Shown here: piece after piece, positions 20,118 through 28,149 of the stretch | Layout of the letters: every line of letters starts with the position of its first letter | Numbering within the stretch: the first letter of the stretch is position 1 | Source of the DNA: Pseudomonas saudiphocaensis | GTDB taxonomy: Bacteria > Pseudomonadota > Gammaproteobacteria > Pseudomonadales > Pseudomonadaceae | Length of the DNA stretch: 64,000 nt | Assembly (NCBI RefSeq): GCF_000756775.1 | Contig: NZ_CCSF01000001.1 | Coordinates: 2,108,001 to 2,172,000 of the forward strand | Direction: 5' to 3' | Translations under genes and position numbers: made by a program | The notes under the pieces: model-generated | The model's input: the letters and a program-made list of their open reading frames with translations, nothing else | Told to the model about the DNA's origin: nothing | Databases searched by the model: none

Positions 20118-20818
20118 ATATGGCCTGGTTCAAAAGCCGGGGTCCCTCGCTGGCCCTCGAACAGATTCAACGCCGCGACAGCCTTCCGGCGCCAGCGCCT
20201 CTGGGTACATGTCCGCTCGCCGAACAACGCGTCGTCGTGCTGGACCTGGAAACCAGCGGCCTGGATACGCGGCGCGACATCGTGTTGTCGATTGGCGCTG
20301 TGGTCATCGAGAACGGTGGCATCGACATGCGCAACCAGTTCGAATGCACCCTGCACCGACCCAACCAGCCGATCAGCGAAAGCGTGCTGATCCACGGCAT
20401 CGCCCCCAGTGAACTGGAAGCAGGTACCGATCCGGCCGAGGCGCTGCTGGACCTGATGGAATTCGTCGGTGACAGCCCGATCCTGGCTTTTCACTCCGGC
20501 TTCGACCAGCGCATGCTCAGCCGCGCCCTAAAGGCTTCGCTGGGCTACAAGCTGCGCCATCCTTTCATGGACGTGGCCGAACTGGCACCCATGCTGTGCC
20601 CCAACAATGCGCCCAGGGGCAATCGTCTGGATGACTGGACCCAGCATTTCAAATTGCAGGTTCTGCAGCGCCATCACGCCAGCGCCGATGCTCTGGTGAC
20701 AGCCGAGATCGCTCTGATTCTCTTCAGCCGCGCGCGCAAACAGGGTCTGGACAACCTGAAGGACCTGAACCAGCGCCTGAACAACTGGCGCCAACGCCAG
20801 CAAGCCCGCCTGATCTAG
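20114..20818 (+). CDS. DEDDh 3'-5' exonuclease, DNA polymerase III epsilon-like
   Basis: 234 residues. ExoI motif VVLDLETSGLD, ExoII region HSGFDQRM, and ExoIII HHASADALVTAEI with the His and Asp of the DEDDh class are all present, so the fold is catalytically complete. It is not dnaQ itself: the sequence lacks the polymerase-binding C-terminal part and sits in a signalling/transport context. The ATG overlaps the preceding stop, indicating translational coupling to the DUF294 protein. The nucleic-acid substrate and its link to symport are unknown. Confidence 0.88.
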   Translation: MNMAWFKSRGPSLALEQIQRRDSLPAPAPLGTCPLAEQRVVVLDLETSGLDTRRDIVLSIGAVVIENGGIDMRNQFECTLHRPNQPISESVLIHGIAPSELEAGTDPAEALLDLMEFVGDSPILAFHSGFDQRMLSRALKASLGYKLRHPFMDVAELAPMLCPNNAPRGNRLDDWTQHFKLQVLQRHHASADALVTAEIALILFSRARKQGLDNLKDLNQRLNNWRQRQQARLI

Positions 20819-21052
20819 CCGCAGCAGGGATAACTGTTACCTGACAAAACGGCCCGCTCCTTGGATAAAAGCTAGCGCCCAGCGATCGGAGCCTCCAGGA
20901 GCACGGGCAACAGGCCGCTCAGGTGAAAGCGACCGAATCAGGCGCGACGACCACCGAAGGCCTCTGATCAGAAGCACACAGAATCAGGCGCAATCGAGCT
21001 GGTTCACCAATGTAGCTCACGCGCCGCTCTGCCAAGGGGGCTGCCGAACCTG

Positions 21053-21080
21053 CCCGACCCCGACCCCGACCCCGACCCCG
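21053..21080. repeat. Hexanucleotide tandem repeat, CGACCC unit
   Basis: More than four consecutive CGACCC units in the 288-bp space between the exonuclease gene and the membrane-protein gene. The remainder of that space shows no gene. Confidence 0.9.
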
Positions 21081-21106
21081 GCACAGCTGAGTACTAATAG
21101 GACCTG

Positions 21107-21619
21107 CTAGATGCAGAGCCTCCGATAGAGCGGTGCATCCGCGTCCATCTTGGTCATGGTTTCGTACTTTGCCTCGCCCTGCTCGTTCAGTCTGAACATC
21201 ACTCGCTCACTGCAAAGAGCCAAGTAATGGGCGTTCTTTACCGTGGACATCAGATGATGCTTCTCGAAACGATAAAGCGTGAAGCGTGCGATACGGCCCT
21301 TATCGTCCGCCTCTTCCAACTGCACGTTGACGCTGTCGAGCACCGTGTAGACCAAAGGCATTGGCCACACCATGGTCCAGGGCCGCCAGAGCATATCGCC
21401 CTCTTCATTCGACACCACCACCGAGCCCTCCGGCAGGCGCGCCTGCTTGGTATCGAACCAGGTGTATTCATAGTGGACGGTGTAACCAAGCATACCCAGA
21501 CCGGCGAAAACCGGGATGATCCACTTTGGCAACCAATTGCGAGACAGATTACGCAATACCAGCGCAATGCCCGCGCCCGCAAGGGCGGCTGAAATTGCAG
21601 CGACAAGATGCCAGATCAT
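21107..21619 (-). CDS. Uncharacterised membrane-anchored protein
   Basis: 170 residues from MIWHLVAAIS. Two N-terminal hydrophobic helices (about 3-22 and 30-50) precede a soluble domain containing YEYTWFDTKQARLPEGSVVV and LYRFEKHHLMSTVKNAHYLALCSE. I do not recognise a named domain. The start is chosen because GAGGA lies about 9 bases upstream, inside the tail of a terminator hairpin; the longer frame would begin five codons earlier. It lies just downstream of the symporter operon in the same orientation, separated by that terminator, so it may be reached by read-through. Confidence 0.65.
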   Translation of the reverse strand: MIWHLVAAISAALAGAGIALVLRNLSRNWLPKWIIPVFAGLGMLGYTVHYEYTWFDTKQARLPEGSVVVSNEEGDMLWRPWTMVWPMPLVYTVLDSVNVQLEEADDKGRIARFTLYRFEKHHLMSTVKNAHYLALCSERVMFRLNEQGEAKYETMTKMDADAPLYRRLCI

Positions 21620-21632
21620 AGAAAACGTCCTC

Positions 21633-21667
21633 AAAAAAATCGGGCTTCCAGTTGGAAGCCCGATTTG
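21633..21667 (-). terminator. Terminator after the symporter operon
   Basis: A perfect 12-bp stem (ATCGGGCTTCCA with its complement, 2-base loop) followed on the minus strand by seven T residues, 53 bp after the symporter stop. The T run abuts the ribosome binding site of the next minus-strand gene. Confidence 0.88.
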
Positions 21668-21719
21668 TATCTCAACCCTGGGCCGGATCGTTCGACCCGA
21701 CCGGCGGCCGGATTATCAC

Positions 21720-23489
21720 TTAGTGGTTAAGCGCAGCGCCAGCACCTTTAGGGGTACGAACGCTTTCCACCAGATCCTGGACATGCTTCGGCGGAGCCTC
21801 GGTAGCCATGGATACAGCGTAGGCTACAGCGAAGTTCAGAATCGCACCGATGGCACCGAAGGCCTGCGGGGAGATACCGAACATCCATTCACCCGGTACG
21901 TTGGCGAAGGTGTTGGTGCCGGGGATGAAGAACCAGCCCAGGTACAGGAAGATGTACACCGAGGTGCTCACCACACCGACCAGCATGCCCGCGATGGCGC
22001 CCTTGTTGTTCACGCGCTTGGAGAAGATCCCCATCATCAACGCCGGGAACAGGCTGGATGCCGCCAGACCGAATGCCAGTGCCACTACCTGAGCCGCGAA
22101 TCCGGGTGGATTCAGGCCCAACCAGGTTGCCAGGACGATCGCACCTGTCATTGAAAGACGAGCCGTCAACATCTCGTTCTTCTCACTGATGTTCGGGTTG
22201 ATGATCGTCTTGATCAGGTCATGACTGATGGCAGAGGAGATCGCAAGCAGCAGACCCGCCGCAGTGGACAGCGCCGCCGCGATAGCACCGGCTGCGATCA
22301 GACCGATAACCCAGCTCGGGAGGTTGGCGATTTCCGGGTTGGCCAGAACGATGATGTCGTTGTTAACTGTCAGCTCGTTGCCATTCCAGCCACGCTCTTG
22401 AGCGGTCGGAGCAAAGCCAGCGTTGGCATCGTTGTACATCTGGATGCGACCGTCGCTGTTCTTGTCTTCCCACTTGATCAGACCGGTCTGCTCCCAGGTC
22501 TGGATCCAGCCTGGACGCTCGTCATAGAGAATCGCAGCGGATTCGGTGCCTTCCGGATAGATGGTGTCGATCAGGTTCAGACGCGCCATGGAAGCCACAG
22601 CCGGAGCAGTGAGGTACAGCATGGCAATGAACACCAGAGTCCAGCCAGCGGACCAGCGAGCATCAGCCACCTTCGGTACGGTGAAGAAGCGGATGATGAC
22701 GTGCGGCAGACCAGCGGTACCGATCATCAGCGACAGGGTGAACAGGAACATGTTCAGCTTGTTGTCGACGTCAGCGGTGTACTCGGCGAAGCCCAGGTCA
22801 CGGACCACGATGTCCAGACGATCGAGCAGCGGCATGCCGGACTCGACGTGGGTACCGAACATCCCGAACATCGGGATCGGGTTGCCGGTCAGCTGCATGG
22901 CGATGAACACGGCCGGAATGGTGTAGGCAATGATCAGTACCACGTACTGCGCCACCTGGGTGTAGGTGATGCCCTTCATGCCACCGAATACAGCGTAAGC
23001 GAACACGATCGCAGCAGCGATCCAGATACCAGCGGAGTTGCTCACTTCCAGGAAGCGGGAGAACGCAACACCTGCACCCGACATCTGACCGATTACGTAG
23101 GTAACGGAGATGAGAATGAGGCAGACAACCGCTACCAGGCGAGCGCCACGGCTGTAGAAACGGTCACCGATGAAGTCCGGTACCGTGAACTTGCCGAATT
23201 TGCGCAGGTAGGGAGCCAGCAGCATCGCCAGCAGAACGTAGCCACCAGTCCAGCCCATCAGGTAGACGGAAGTACCGTAACCACCAGCGGCAATGATACC
23301 GGCCATGGAGATGAAGGATGCTGCAGACATCCAGTCTGCCGCAGTGGCCATACCGTTGGTGACGGGATGCACGCCTCCGCCCGCAACGTAGAACTCCTTG
23401 GTCGATCCGGCGCGGGCCCAGACCGCAATCCCGATATAAAGCAGGAAAGAGGCGCCCACGAACATCATGTTAATCCAGTATTGGCTCAT
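21720..23489 (-). CDS. Sodium:solute symporter, VC_2705/ActP-like large subunit
   Basis: 589 residues with about 13 membrane helices of the sodium/solute symporter family; GGGVHPVTNGMATAADWMSAASFISMAG and GGYVLLAMLLAPYLRKFGKFTVPDFIGDRF fit ActP-like proteins. A long hydrophilic loop (about residues 325-385, rich in Asn, Asp and Gly) separates helices and is typical of the VC_2705 subfamily that works with a DUF4212 small subunit. The small-subunit gene lies 3 bp upstream. Likely substrate is acetate or another short monocarboxylate, by family resemblance; this is not proven by the sequence. A strong terminator follows. Confidence 0.9.
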   Translation of the reverse strand: MSQYWINMMFVGASFLLYIGIAVWARAGSTKEFYVAGGGVHPVTNGMATAADWMSAASFISMAGIIAAGGYGTSVYLMGWTGGYVLLAMLLAPYLRKFGKFTVPDFIGDRFYSRGARLVAVVCLILISVTYVIGQMSGAGVAFSRFLEVSNSAGIWIAAAIVFAYAVFGGMKGITYTQVAQYVVLIIAYTIPAVFIAMQLTGNPIPMFGMFGTHVESGMPLLDRLDIVVRDLGFAEYTADVDNKLNMFLFTLSLMIGTAGLPHVIIRFFTVPKVADARWSAGWTLVFIAMLYLTAPAVASMARLNLIDTIYPEGTESAAILYDERPGWIQTWEQTGLIKWEDKNSDGRIQMYNDANAGFAPTAQERGWNGNELTVNNDIIVLANPEIANLPSWVIGLIAAGAIAAALSTAAGLLLAISSAISHDLIKTIINPNISEKNEMLTARLSMTGAIVLATWLGLNPPGFAAQVVALAFGLAASSLFPALMMGIFSKRVNNKGAIAGMLVGVVSTSVYIFLYLGWFFIPGTNTFANVPGEWMFGISPQAFGAIGAILNFAVAYAVSMATEAPPKHVQDLVESVRTPKGAGAALNH

Positions 23490-23492
23490 GGT

Positions 23493-23756
23493 TTACTCCT
23501 CGACCCCAAATTCCTTGTCCAGTTTGTTCAGCCGCCACGCGTAGTGGAAGATGATCAAAATGAACGTGATGATGGAGCCTTGTTGAGCAAACCAAAAGCC
23601 CAGATCCGTTCCCCCAACCGGAATACCGGCCAGCAACGGACGCAGGAGAATGGCGCAGCCATATGAGACAAGAGCCCAGACCACAAGGCTCCATGTTATG
23701 AGGCGAACGTTCGCCTTCCAGTACGCATCAGCGTTTTTCTTATCTTCTTCGGTCAT
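23493..23756 (-). CDS. DUF4212 small subunit of sodium/solute symporter
   Basis: 87 residues from MTEEDKKNADAYWKANVRL, with two membrane helices (LITWSLVVWALVSYGCAILL and FWFAQQGSIITFILIIFHYAW) and an acidic C-terminus. It matches the DUF4212 proteins encoded immediately before VC_2705-type symporters and is thought to be their partner. AAGGCGG lies about 9 bases before the ATG. Three bp separate it from the symporter gene. An AACAATAA motif directly ahead of the ribosome binding site may place the operon under Hfq/Crc repression. Confidence 0.9.
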   Translation of the reverse strand: MTEEDKKNADAYWKANVRLITWSLVVWALVSYGCAILLRPLLAGIPVGGTDLGFWFAQQGSIITFILIIFHYAWRLNKLDKEFGVEE

Positions 23757-23770
23757 CGCCGTGTTCCGCC

Positions 23771-23778
23771 TTATTGTT
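23771..23778 (-). promoter_or_regulatory. Possible Hfq/Crc motif at the DUF4212 ribosome binding site
   Basis: On the minus strand AACAATAA runs directly into AAGGCGG, the ribosome binding site. It fits AANAANAA exactly, as in the glcB leader. Confidence 0.5.
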
Positions 23779-24036
23779 ATAGCTAGGTGAGGGAAGCCCA
23801 CACGGTGAATCTAGCAAAGGTGCATTACGCAAAGAAAGCCCCGACTTTAGTCGGTGCCAGCATGCACCCGCCGCCCAAAACCCGCTAAATAGAGCCATCG
23901 CCCGGACAACCAAACGAACACTTACCATTCACTGATGGCATGCACTAACAGCCCTGATCACCTCAGCACAGCACTGAACGCACCAGGCTGAAAACAGACT
24001 ATCCAGTCAGCTCTCGCCCCCCCCCGTAAAGCTGAC

Positions 24037-24052
24037 AGGCGCGCACCTTGCA
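24037..24052 (+). promoter_or_regulatory. Candidate sigma-54 -24/-12 promoter
   Basis: AGGCGC-N5-TTGCA with the GG-N10-GC spacing (GG 24038-24039, GC 24050-24051). It differs from TGGCAC-N5-TTGCA at two positions of the -24 box. It points toward dbpA, about 350 bp away. Confidence 0.4.
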
Positions 24053-24093
24053 CCTCAACTAGGCTCAAGAAATTGAAGCAGATATACCTCGCA

Positions 24094-24129
24094 GAGGCTT
24101 AAGATCTGAAAAAGCCTCAATGATCTTAA
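24094..24129 (+). promoter_or_regulatory. Two overlapping, mutually exclusive hairpins
   Basis: GAGGCTT (24094-24100) pairs with AAGCCTC (24112-24118), and TTAAGATC (24099-24106) pairs with GATCTTAA (24122-24129). The arms interleave and share two bases, so only one can form fully at a time, as in switch or attenuator RNAs. Function unknown. Confidence 0.45.
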
Positions 24130-24398
24130 TCCGCCGCATATTGCAAAACATTAAAGAAAAAGCATTTAAAAGCTGATCAAGCAGCCGGCGCCAATTAATT
24201 CCGGTTAACTGAACAACCATTCATCATTCGTTCAGATACAGTTTGTATTAATTAATATTTACCATCCTGAAATAGAAGCAGAGCAGCCAGCAGGCGCTTC
24301 CAGAACGGTAGTAGGTGCGGCACCTAGCTCGCGCTGTCATCAGGCCGTACCGGCAGGTCTGCTAAACTGCCGGCCGGTTCCTTATAGATGACGCCTCC

Positions 24399-25778
24399 GT
24401 GCCCAGTTCAGCTTTCTCTGCCCTACCCCTCAGCCCGGCCACCCTGGCCAACCTCGATGCTCTCGGCTATGTCGAAATGACACCAATCCAGGCCCAGAGC
24501 CTGCCGATCATGCTCAAGGGCAAGGACCTGATCGCCCAGGCCAAGACCGGAAGCGGCAAGACCGCAGCCTTCGGCATCGCCCTGCTGGAGCCGCTCAACC
24601 CCCGCTACTTCGGCTGCCAGGCGCTGGTTCTGTGCCCGACCCGCGAGCTGGCCGACCAGGTTGCCAAGGAGCTTCGCCGGCTGGCCCGCGCCGCTGACAA
24701 CATCAAGATCCTGACCCTGTGTGGCGGCGTATCCATCGGCCCGCAGATCGCATCCCTTGAGCACGGTGCGCACGTCATCGTCGGCACCCCCGGGCGCATT
24801 CAGGAGCACCTGAAAAAAGGCACGCTGACACTCGACGGCCTCAATACGCTGGTACTCGATGAAGCCGATCGGATGCTGGATATGGGCTTCTACGACGCTA
24901 TCGCCGAGATCATCGAACAGACGCCGAGTCGCCGGCAGACGCTGCTGTTTTCGGCGACCTACCCCAGCGGCATCAAGCAGCTGTCGGCCACCTTCATGCG
25001 CGACCCGCAGCAGGTAAAGGCCGAAGCGCTGCATGACGATGCGCAGATCGAGCAGCGTTTCTACGAGATCGACCCGGAGAACCGGATGGATGCCGTGGTT
25101 CGGGTGCTCGCCACTTTCCGTCCGGAAAGCTGTGTGGCTTTCTGTTTCACCAAGCAGCAATGCCAGGAGCTGGTGGAGCAGCTCAGCGCCAGGGGCATTT
25201 CCGCCAAGGCGCTGAATGGGGATCTGGAGCAGCGTGACCGTGACCAGGTGCTGGCCATGTTTGCCAATCGCAGCCTGTCGGTATTGGTGGCCACGGACGT
25301 TGCCGCACGCGGTTTGGATATTGATGCATTGGATATGGTGATCAACGTCGAGCTGGCACGTGATTCGGAGATTCATATCCACCGGGTTGGCCGTACCGGT
25401 CGCGCCGGGAGAAAAGGCATCGCCATCAGCCTGGTCGCTCCTGCCGAAGCCCATCGCGCGCGCGCTATCGAAGAACGCCAGAAGGCGCCGCTCAACTGGC
25501 ACTCGCTGGACGAACTGAAGGTGCGCCTGGGCGAGCCGTTGCAGCCGCCGATGGCAACCCTGTGCATTGGCGCCGGACGCAAGGACAAACTGCGCCCCGG
25601 CGATATTCTCGGAGCGCTGACCGGGGATGCCGGTATCCCCGGCACCCAGGTCGGCAAGATCGCCCTCTTCGACTTCCAGGCGTTCGTGGCCGTCGAGCGT
25701 AGCGTTATCAAGCAGGCGCTCAATCGCCTCAATGCCGGCAAGATCAAGGGGCGCTCGCTGAAGGTCAGGATTCTTTAA
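24399..25778 (+). CDS. dbpA: ATP-dependent RNA helicase DbpA
   Basis: 459 residues. DEAD-box motifs: Q-motif region MTPIQAQSLP, motif I AKTGSGKT, II DEAD (VLDEADRML), [19 protein letters not shown]. The C-terminal part (about 385-459) is the DbpA RNA-binding domain that targets helix 92 of 23S rRNA during 50S assembly, ending in NAGKIKGRSLKVRIL. The start is GTG (PSSAFSALPLSPA follows); no in-frame ATG is nearby upstream. It stands alone with a long upstream leader region. Confidence 0.94.
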   Translation: MPSSAFSALPLSPATLANLDALGYVEMTPIQAQSLPIMLKGKDLIAQAKTGSGKTAAFGIALLEPLNPRYFGCQALVLCPTRELADQVAKELRRLARAADNIKILTLCGGVSIGPQIASLEHGAHVIVGTPGRIQEHLKKGTLTLDGLNTLVLDEADRMLDMGFYDAIAEIIEQTPSRRQTLLFSATYPSGIKQLSATFMRDPQQVKAEALHDDAQIEQRFYEIDPENRMDAVVRVLATFRPESCVAFCFTKQQCQELVEQLSARGISAKALNGDLEQRDRDQVLAMFANRSLSVLVATDVAARGLDIDALDMVINVELARDSEIHIHRVGRTGRAGRKGIAISLVAPAEAHRARAIEERQKAPLNWHSLDELKVRLGEPLQPPMATLCIGAGRKDKLRPGDILGALTGDAGIPGTQVGKIALFDFQAFVAVERSVIKQALNRLNAGKIKGRSLKVRIL

Positions 25779-25919
25779 GGCCGGAAGCGAATCAATGGAT
25801 TGGGCTGGCTAAAGGCGTGACCTGATCGGCGAGGTATCGGTCTCACAGCAACTAGCGGTTTGCTCGCCAAACCGGTGAGACCTGACCCGGTCCACATGCT
25901 GTCCTGGGGATTCGTTTCG

Positions 25920-28118
25920 ATGCGTTCAACCTCTCTTGGTCATACCTTGCGCCGCCTCTGGGCGCTGGACAAGTTCGGCTACAGCCTGCGTGTATTGATC
26001 GCGCTATCGGCCAGCATGGGGCTGAGCTGGTATCTGGGCGAGCTGGGAATGGTAATTCCACTGTTCCTGGGCATCATCGCCAGCGCCCTGGCGGAAACCG
26101 ACGACAGCTGGCGCGGGCGGCTTTCCGCCCTGATGGTGACGCTGCTGTGCTTCAGCGTTGCGGCCGTATCGGTGCAGCTGCTGTTCCCATGGCCGTGGCT
26201 GTTCGCGCTGGGCATGGCGGCAGCGGCTTTCTGCCTGATCATGCTCGGCGCGCTGGGCGAGCGTTACGCCACCATTGCCCAGGCCACGCTGATTCTTTCC
26301 ATCTACAGCATGATCGCAGCCGACCAGCGCGGCAGCGAAGCGCTGCAGCCGTGGCGCGATCCGTTGTTGCTGCTTGCCGGCGCCGCCTGGTACGGCCTGC
26401 TGTCGGTGATCTGGAACGCACTGTTCGCTCATCAGCCGGTACAGCAGAGCCTGGCCAGGCTGTATCGCGAGCTGGCTGAGTACTTCAAGCTCAAGGCGGC
26501 GTTGTTCGAGCCCATCCAACAGCTCGATGTGGAGCAGCTGCGCCTGCAACTGGCGCAGCAGAACGGCCGTGTGGTCAACGCCATGAACACCACCAAGGAA
26601 ACCCTGCTCAATCGCCTTGGCAACGGCCGCTCGGGAGCGAAGATCAACCGTTACCTTAAACTGTATTTCCTTGCCCAGGACCTGCACGAGCGCGTCAGCT
26701 CCTCCCACTATCCTTATCAGGCGTTGAGCGAAGCCTTCTTTCATAGCGACGTGCTATTTCGCTGCAATCGCCTGCTGCGCCTGCAGAGCAAGGCCTGCCA
26801 CGAGCTGGCGACGGCAATCCGGATGCGCCAACCCTTTCGCTACAGCGAGGCCAACGCCCAGGCACAGGCCGACCTTGAAGCCTCGCTCGATTACCTGCGC
26901 CAGCAGAACAACCCGGCCTGGCGCAGTTTGCTTCGCTCGCTGCGTGCGCTGGCGCGCAACCTTTCGACGATGCAGCAGCAGCTGTCTACTGCCAGCTACC
27001 CGGAGGTTCTCGAAGGCCAGCAGGACAACAGCCTGCTGGATCGCCAACCGCAGTCGCTACGCGATGCAGCCAGCCGCATCCGCCTGCAACTGACGCCCAC
27101 CTCCCTGCTGTTCCGACACGCTCTGCGCCTGAGCCTGGCGCTGATCTGCGGCTATGCGGTATTGCAGACCGTTCGCCCGGAACAGGGTTACTGGATACTG
27201 CTCACCACCCTGTTCGTTTGCCAACCCAACTACGGCGCGACGCGGATCAAGCTGGTGCAGCGGGTGACCGGCACCGTACTGGGGCTGATCGCCGGCTGGG
27301 CGCTGTTCGACCTGCTTCCCAGCCAGCAGATCCAGGCTCTGTTCGCGGTTATCGCCGGCGTGGTGTTTTTTGCCACCCGCAGCAGCCGCTACACCCTGGC
27401 GACGGCGGCCATTACGCTGTTGGTGCTGTTCTGCTTCAACCAGGTCGGTGATGGTTACGGGCTGATCTGGCCACGCCTGATCGATACCCTGCTGGGCAGC
27501 CTGATCGCCGCCGCCGCAGTATTCCTGATCCTCCCTGATTGGCAAGGCCGCCGACTCAACCAGGTGGTGGCCAACACTCTGAGCCGAAGCGCCGACTATC
27601 TGCGCCAGATCATGCATCAGTATGAGAGCGGCAAGCGTGACGACCTGGCCTATCGGCTGGCCCGACGCAACGCACACAATGCTGACGCTGCACTGTCCAC
27701 CACACTTTCCAACATGCTGCTGGAGCCAGGACATTTTCGTCGCGATGCCGAAACCGGCTTCCGCTTTCTGACCCTCTCGCACACTTTGCTCAACTATGTC
27801 TCAGGCCTCGGCGCGCACCGCGAAAGCCTGCCTGACGATGCGCGCGACGAGATGCTCGAAGAAGCCGCACAGCGACTGGCCAACAGCCTCGATGAAATAG
27901 CCGCAGCGCTGCAGAACAAGCAGCCACTAACGGTATACAGCGAAGAGGAAGAGGCGCTGGCACAGCAGCTCGAACAGACATCCGATGAGCTGGATGACGC
28001 CCATCGCCTGCTGCAAACCCAGCTGGGCATGATCTGCCGGCAACTGGCCCCTCTGCGCAGCATGGCCGTGCATCTGCTCAAGCAAACCACTGAGCCAGGC
28101 CAGCACGCCGCAGGGTAA
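25920..28118 (+). CDS. yccS: YccS-type FUSC-family inner-membrane protein
   Basis: 732 residues. Two clusters of membrane helices (about 20-165 and 385-520) each precede a helical cytoplasmic region, the duplicated layout of YccS/FUSC proteins related to aromatic-acid efflux (AaeB) and plant ALMT-like proteins. Motifs such as GYWILLTTLFVCQPNYGATRIKLVQRVTGTV are typical of the second FUSC domain. The start MRSTSLGHTLRRLWALDKF was chosen over an in-frame ATG 20 codons upstream that lacks family similarity. The substrate is unknown. The downstream flavoprotein gene follows within about 30 bp. Confidence 0.85.
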   Translation: MRSTSLGHTLRRLWALDKFGYSLRVLIALSASMGLSWYLGELGMVIPLFLGIIASALAETDDSWRGRLSALMVTLLCFSVAAVSVQLLFPWPWLFALGMAAAAFCLIMLGALGERYATIAQATLILSIYSMIAADQRGSEALQPWRDPLLLLAGAAWYGLLSVIWNALFAHQPVQQSLARLYRELAEYFKLKAALFEPIQQLDVEQLRLQLAQQNGRVVNAMNTTKETLLNRLGNGRSGAKINRYLKLYFLAQDLHERVSSSHYPYQALSEAFFHSDVLFRCNRLLRLQSKACHELATAIRMRQPFRYSEANAQAQADLEASLDYLRQQNNPAWRSLLRSLRALARNLSTMQQQLSTASYPEVLEGQQDNSLLDRQPQSLRDAASRIRLQLTPTSLLFRHALRLSLALICGYAVLQTVRPEQGYWILLTTLFVCQPNYGATRIKLVQRVTGTVLGLIAGWALFDLLPSQQIQALFAVIAGVVFFATRSSRYTLATAAITLLVLFCFNQVGDGYGLIWPRLIDTLLGSLIAAAAVFLILPDWQGRRLNQVVANTLSRSADYLRQIMHQYESGKRDDLAYRLARRNAHNADAALSTTLSNMLLEPGHFRRDAETGFRFLTLSHTLLNYVSGLGAHRESLPDDARDEMLEEAAQRLANSLDEIAAALQNKQPLTVYSEEEEALAQQLEQTSDELDDAHRLLQTQLGMICRQLAPLRSMAVHLLKQTTEPGQHAAG

Positions 28119-28149
28119 GATGCGCGCCAGCCCGAACGAGGACCACGCA

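Larger units (their letters stand above)
23757..24398. other. 642-bp intergenic region between the symporter operon and dbpA
   Basis: Lower GC than the surroundings, especially 24100-24290. It holds the divergent regulatory regions. Near the symporter side there is a palindrome CCGACTTTAGTCGG (23841-23854) followed on the minus strand by a T-rich stretch, so it could act as an attenuator or terminator in the leader. A run of nine C lies at 24017-24025. A sigma-54-like site and two overlapping hairpins are listed separately. No credible protein gene. Confidence 0.6.

Noticed and set aside
22221-23666. Long plus-strand frame opposite the symporter operon
   Set aside because: Low-complexity His/Gly/Asp-rich translation with no start signal; it is a GC-bias shadow of the membrane protein genes.
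24094-24129. H-type pseudoknot
   Set aside because: The arms interleave in pseudoknot order, but the first loop would be zero bases across an 8-bp stem, so mutually exclusive hairpins are more reasonable.
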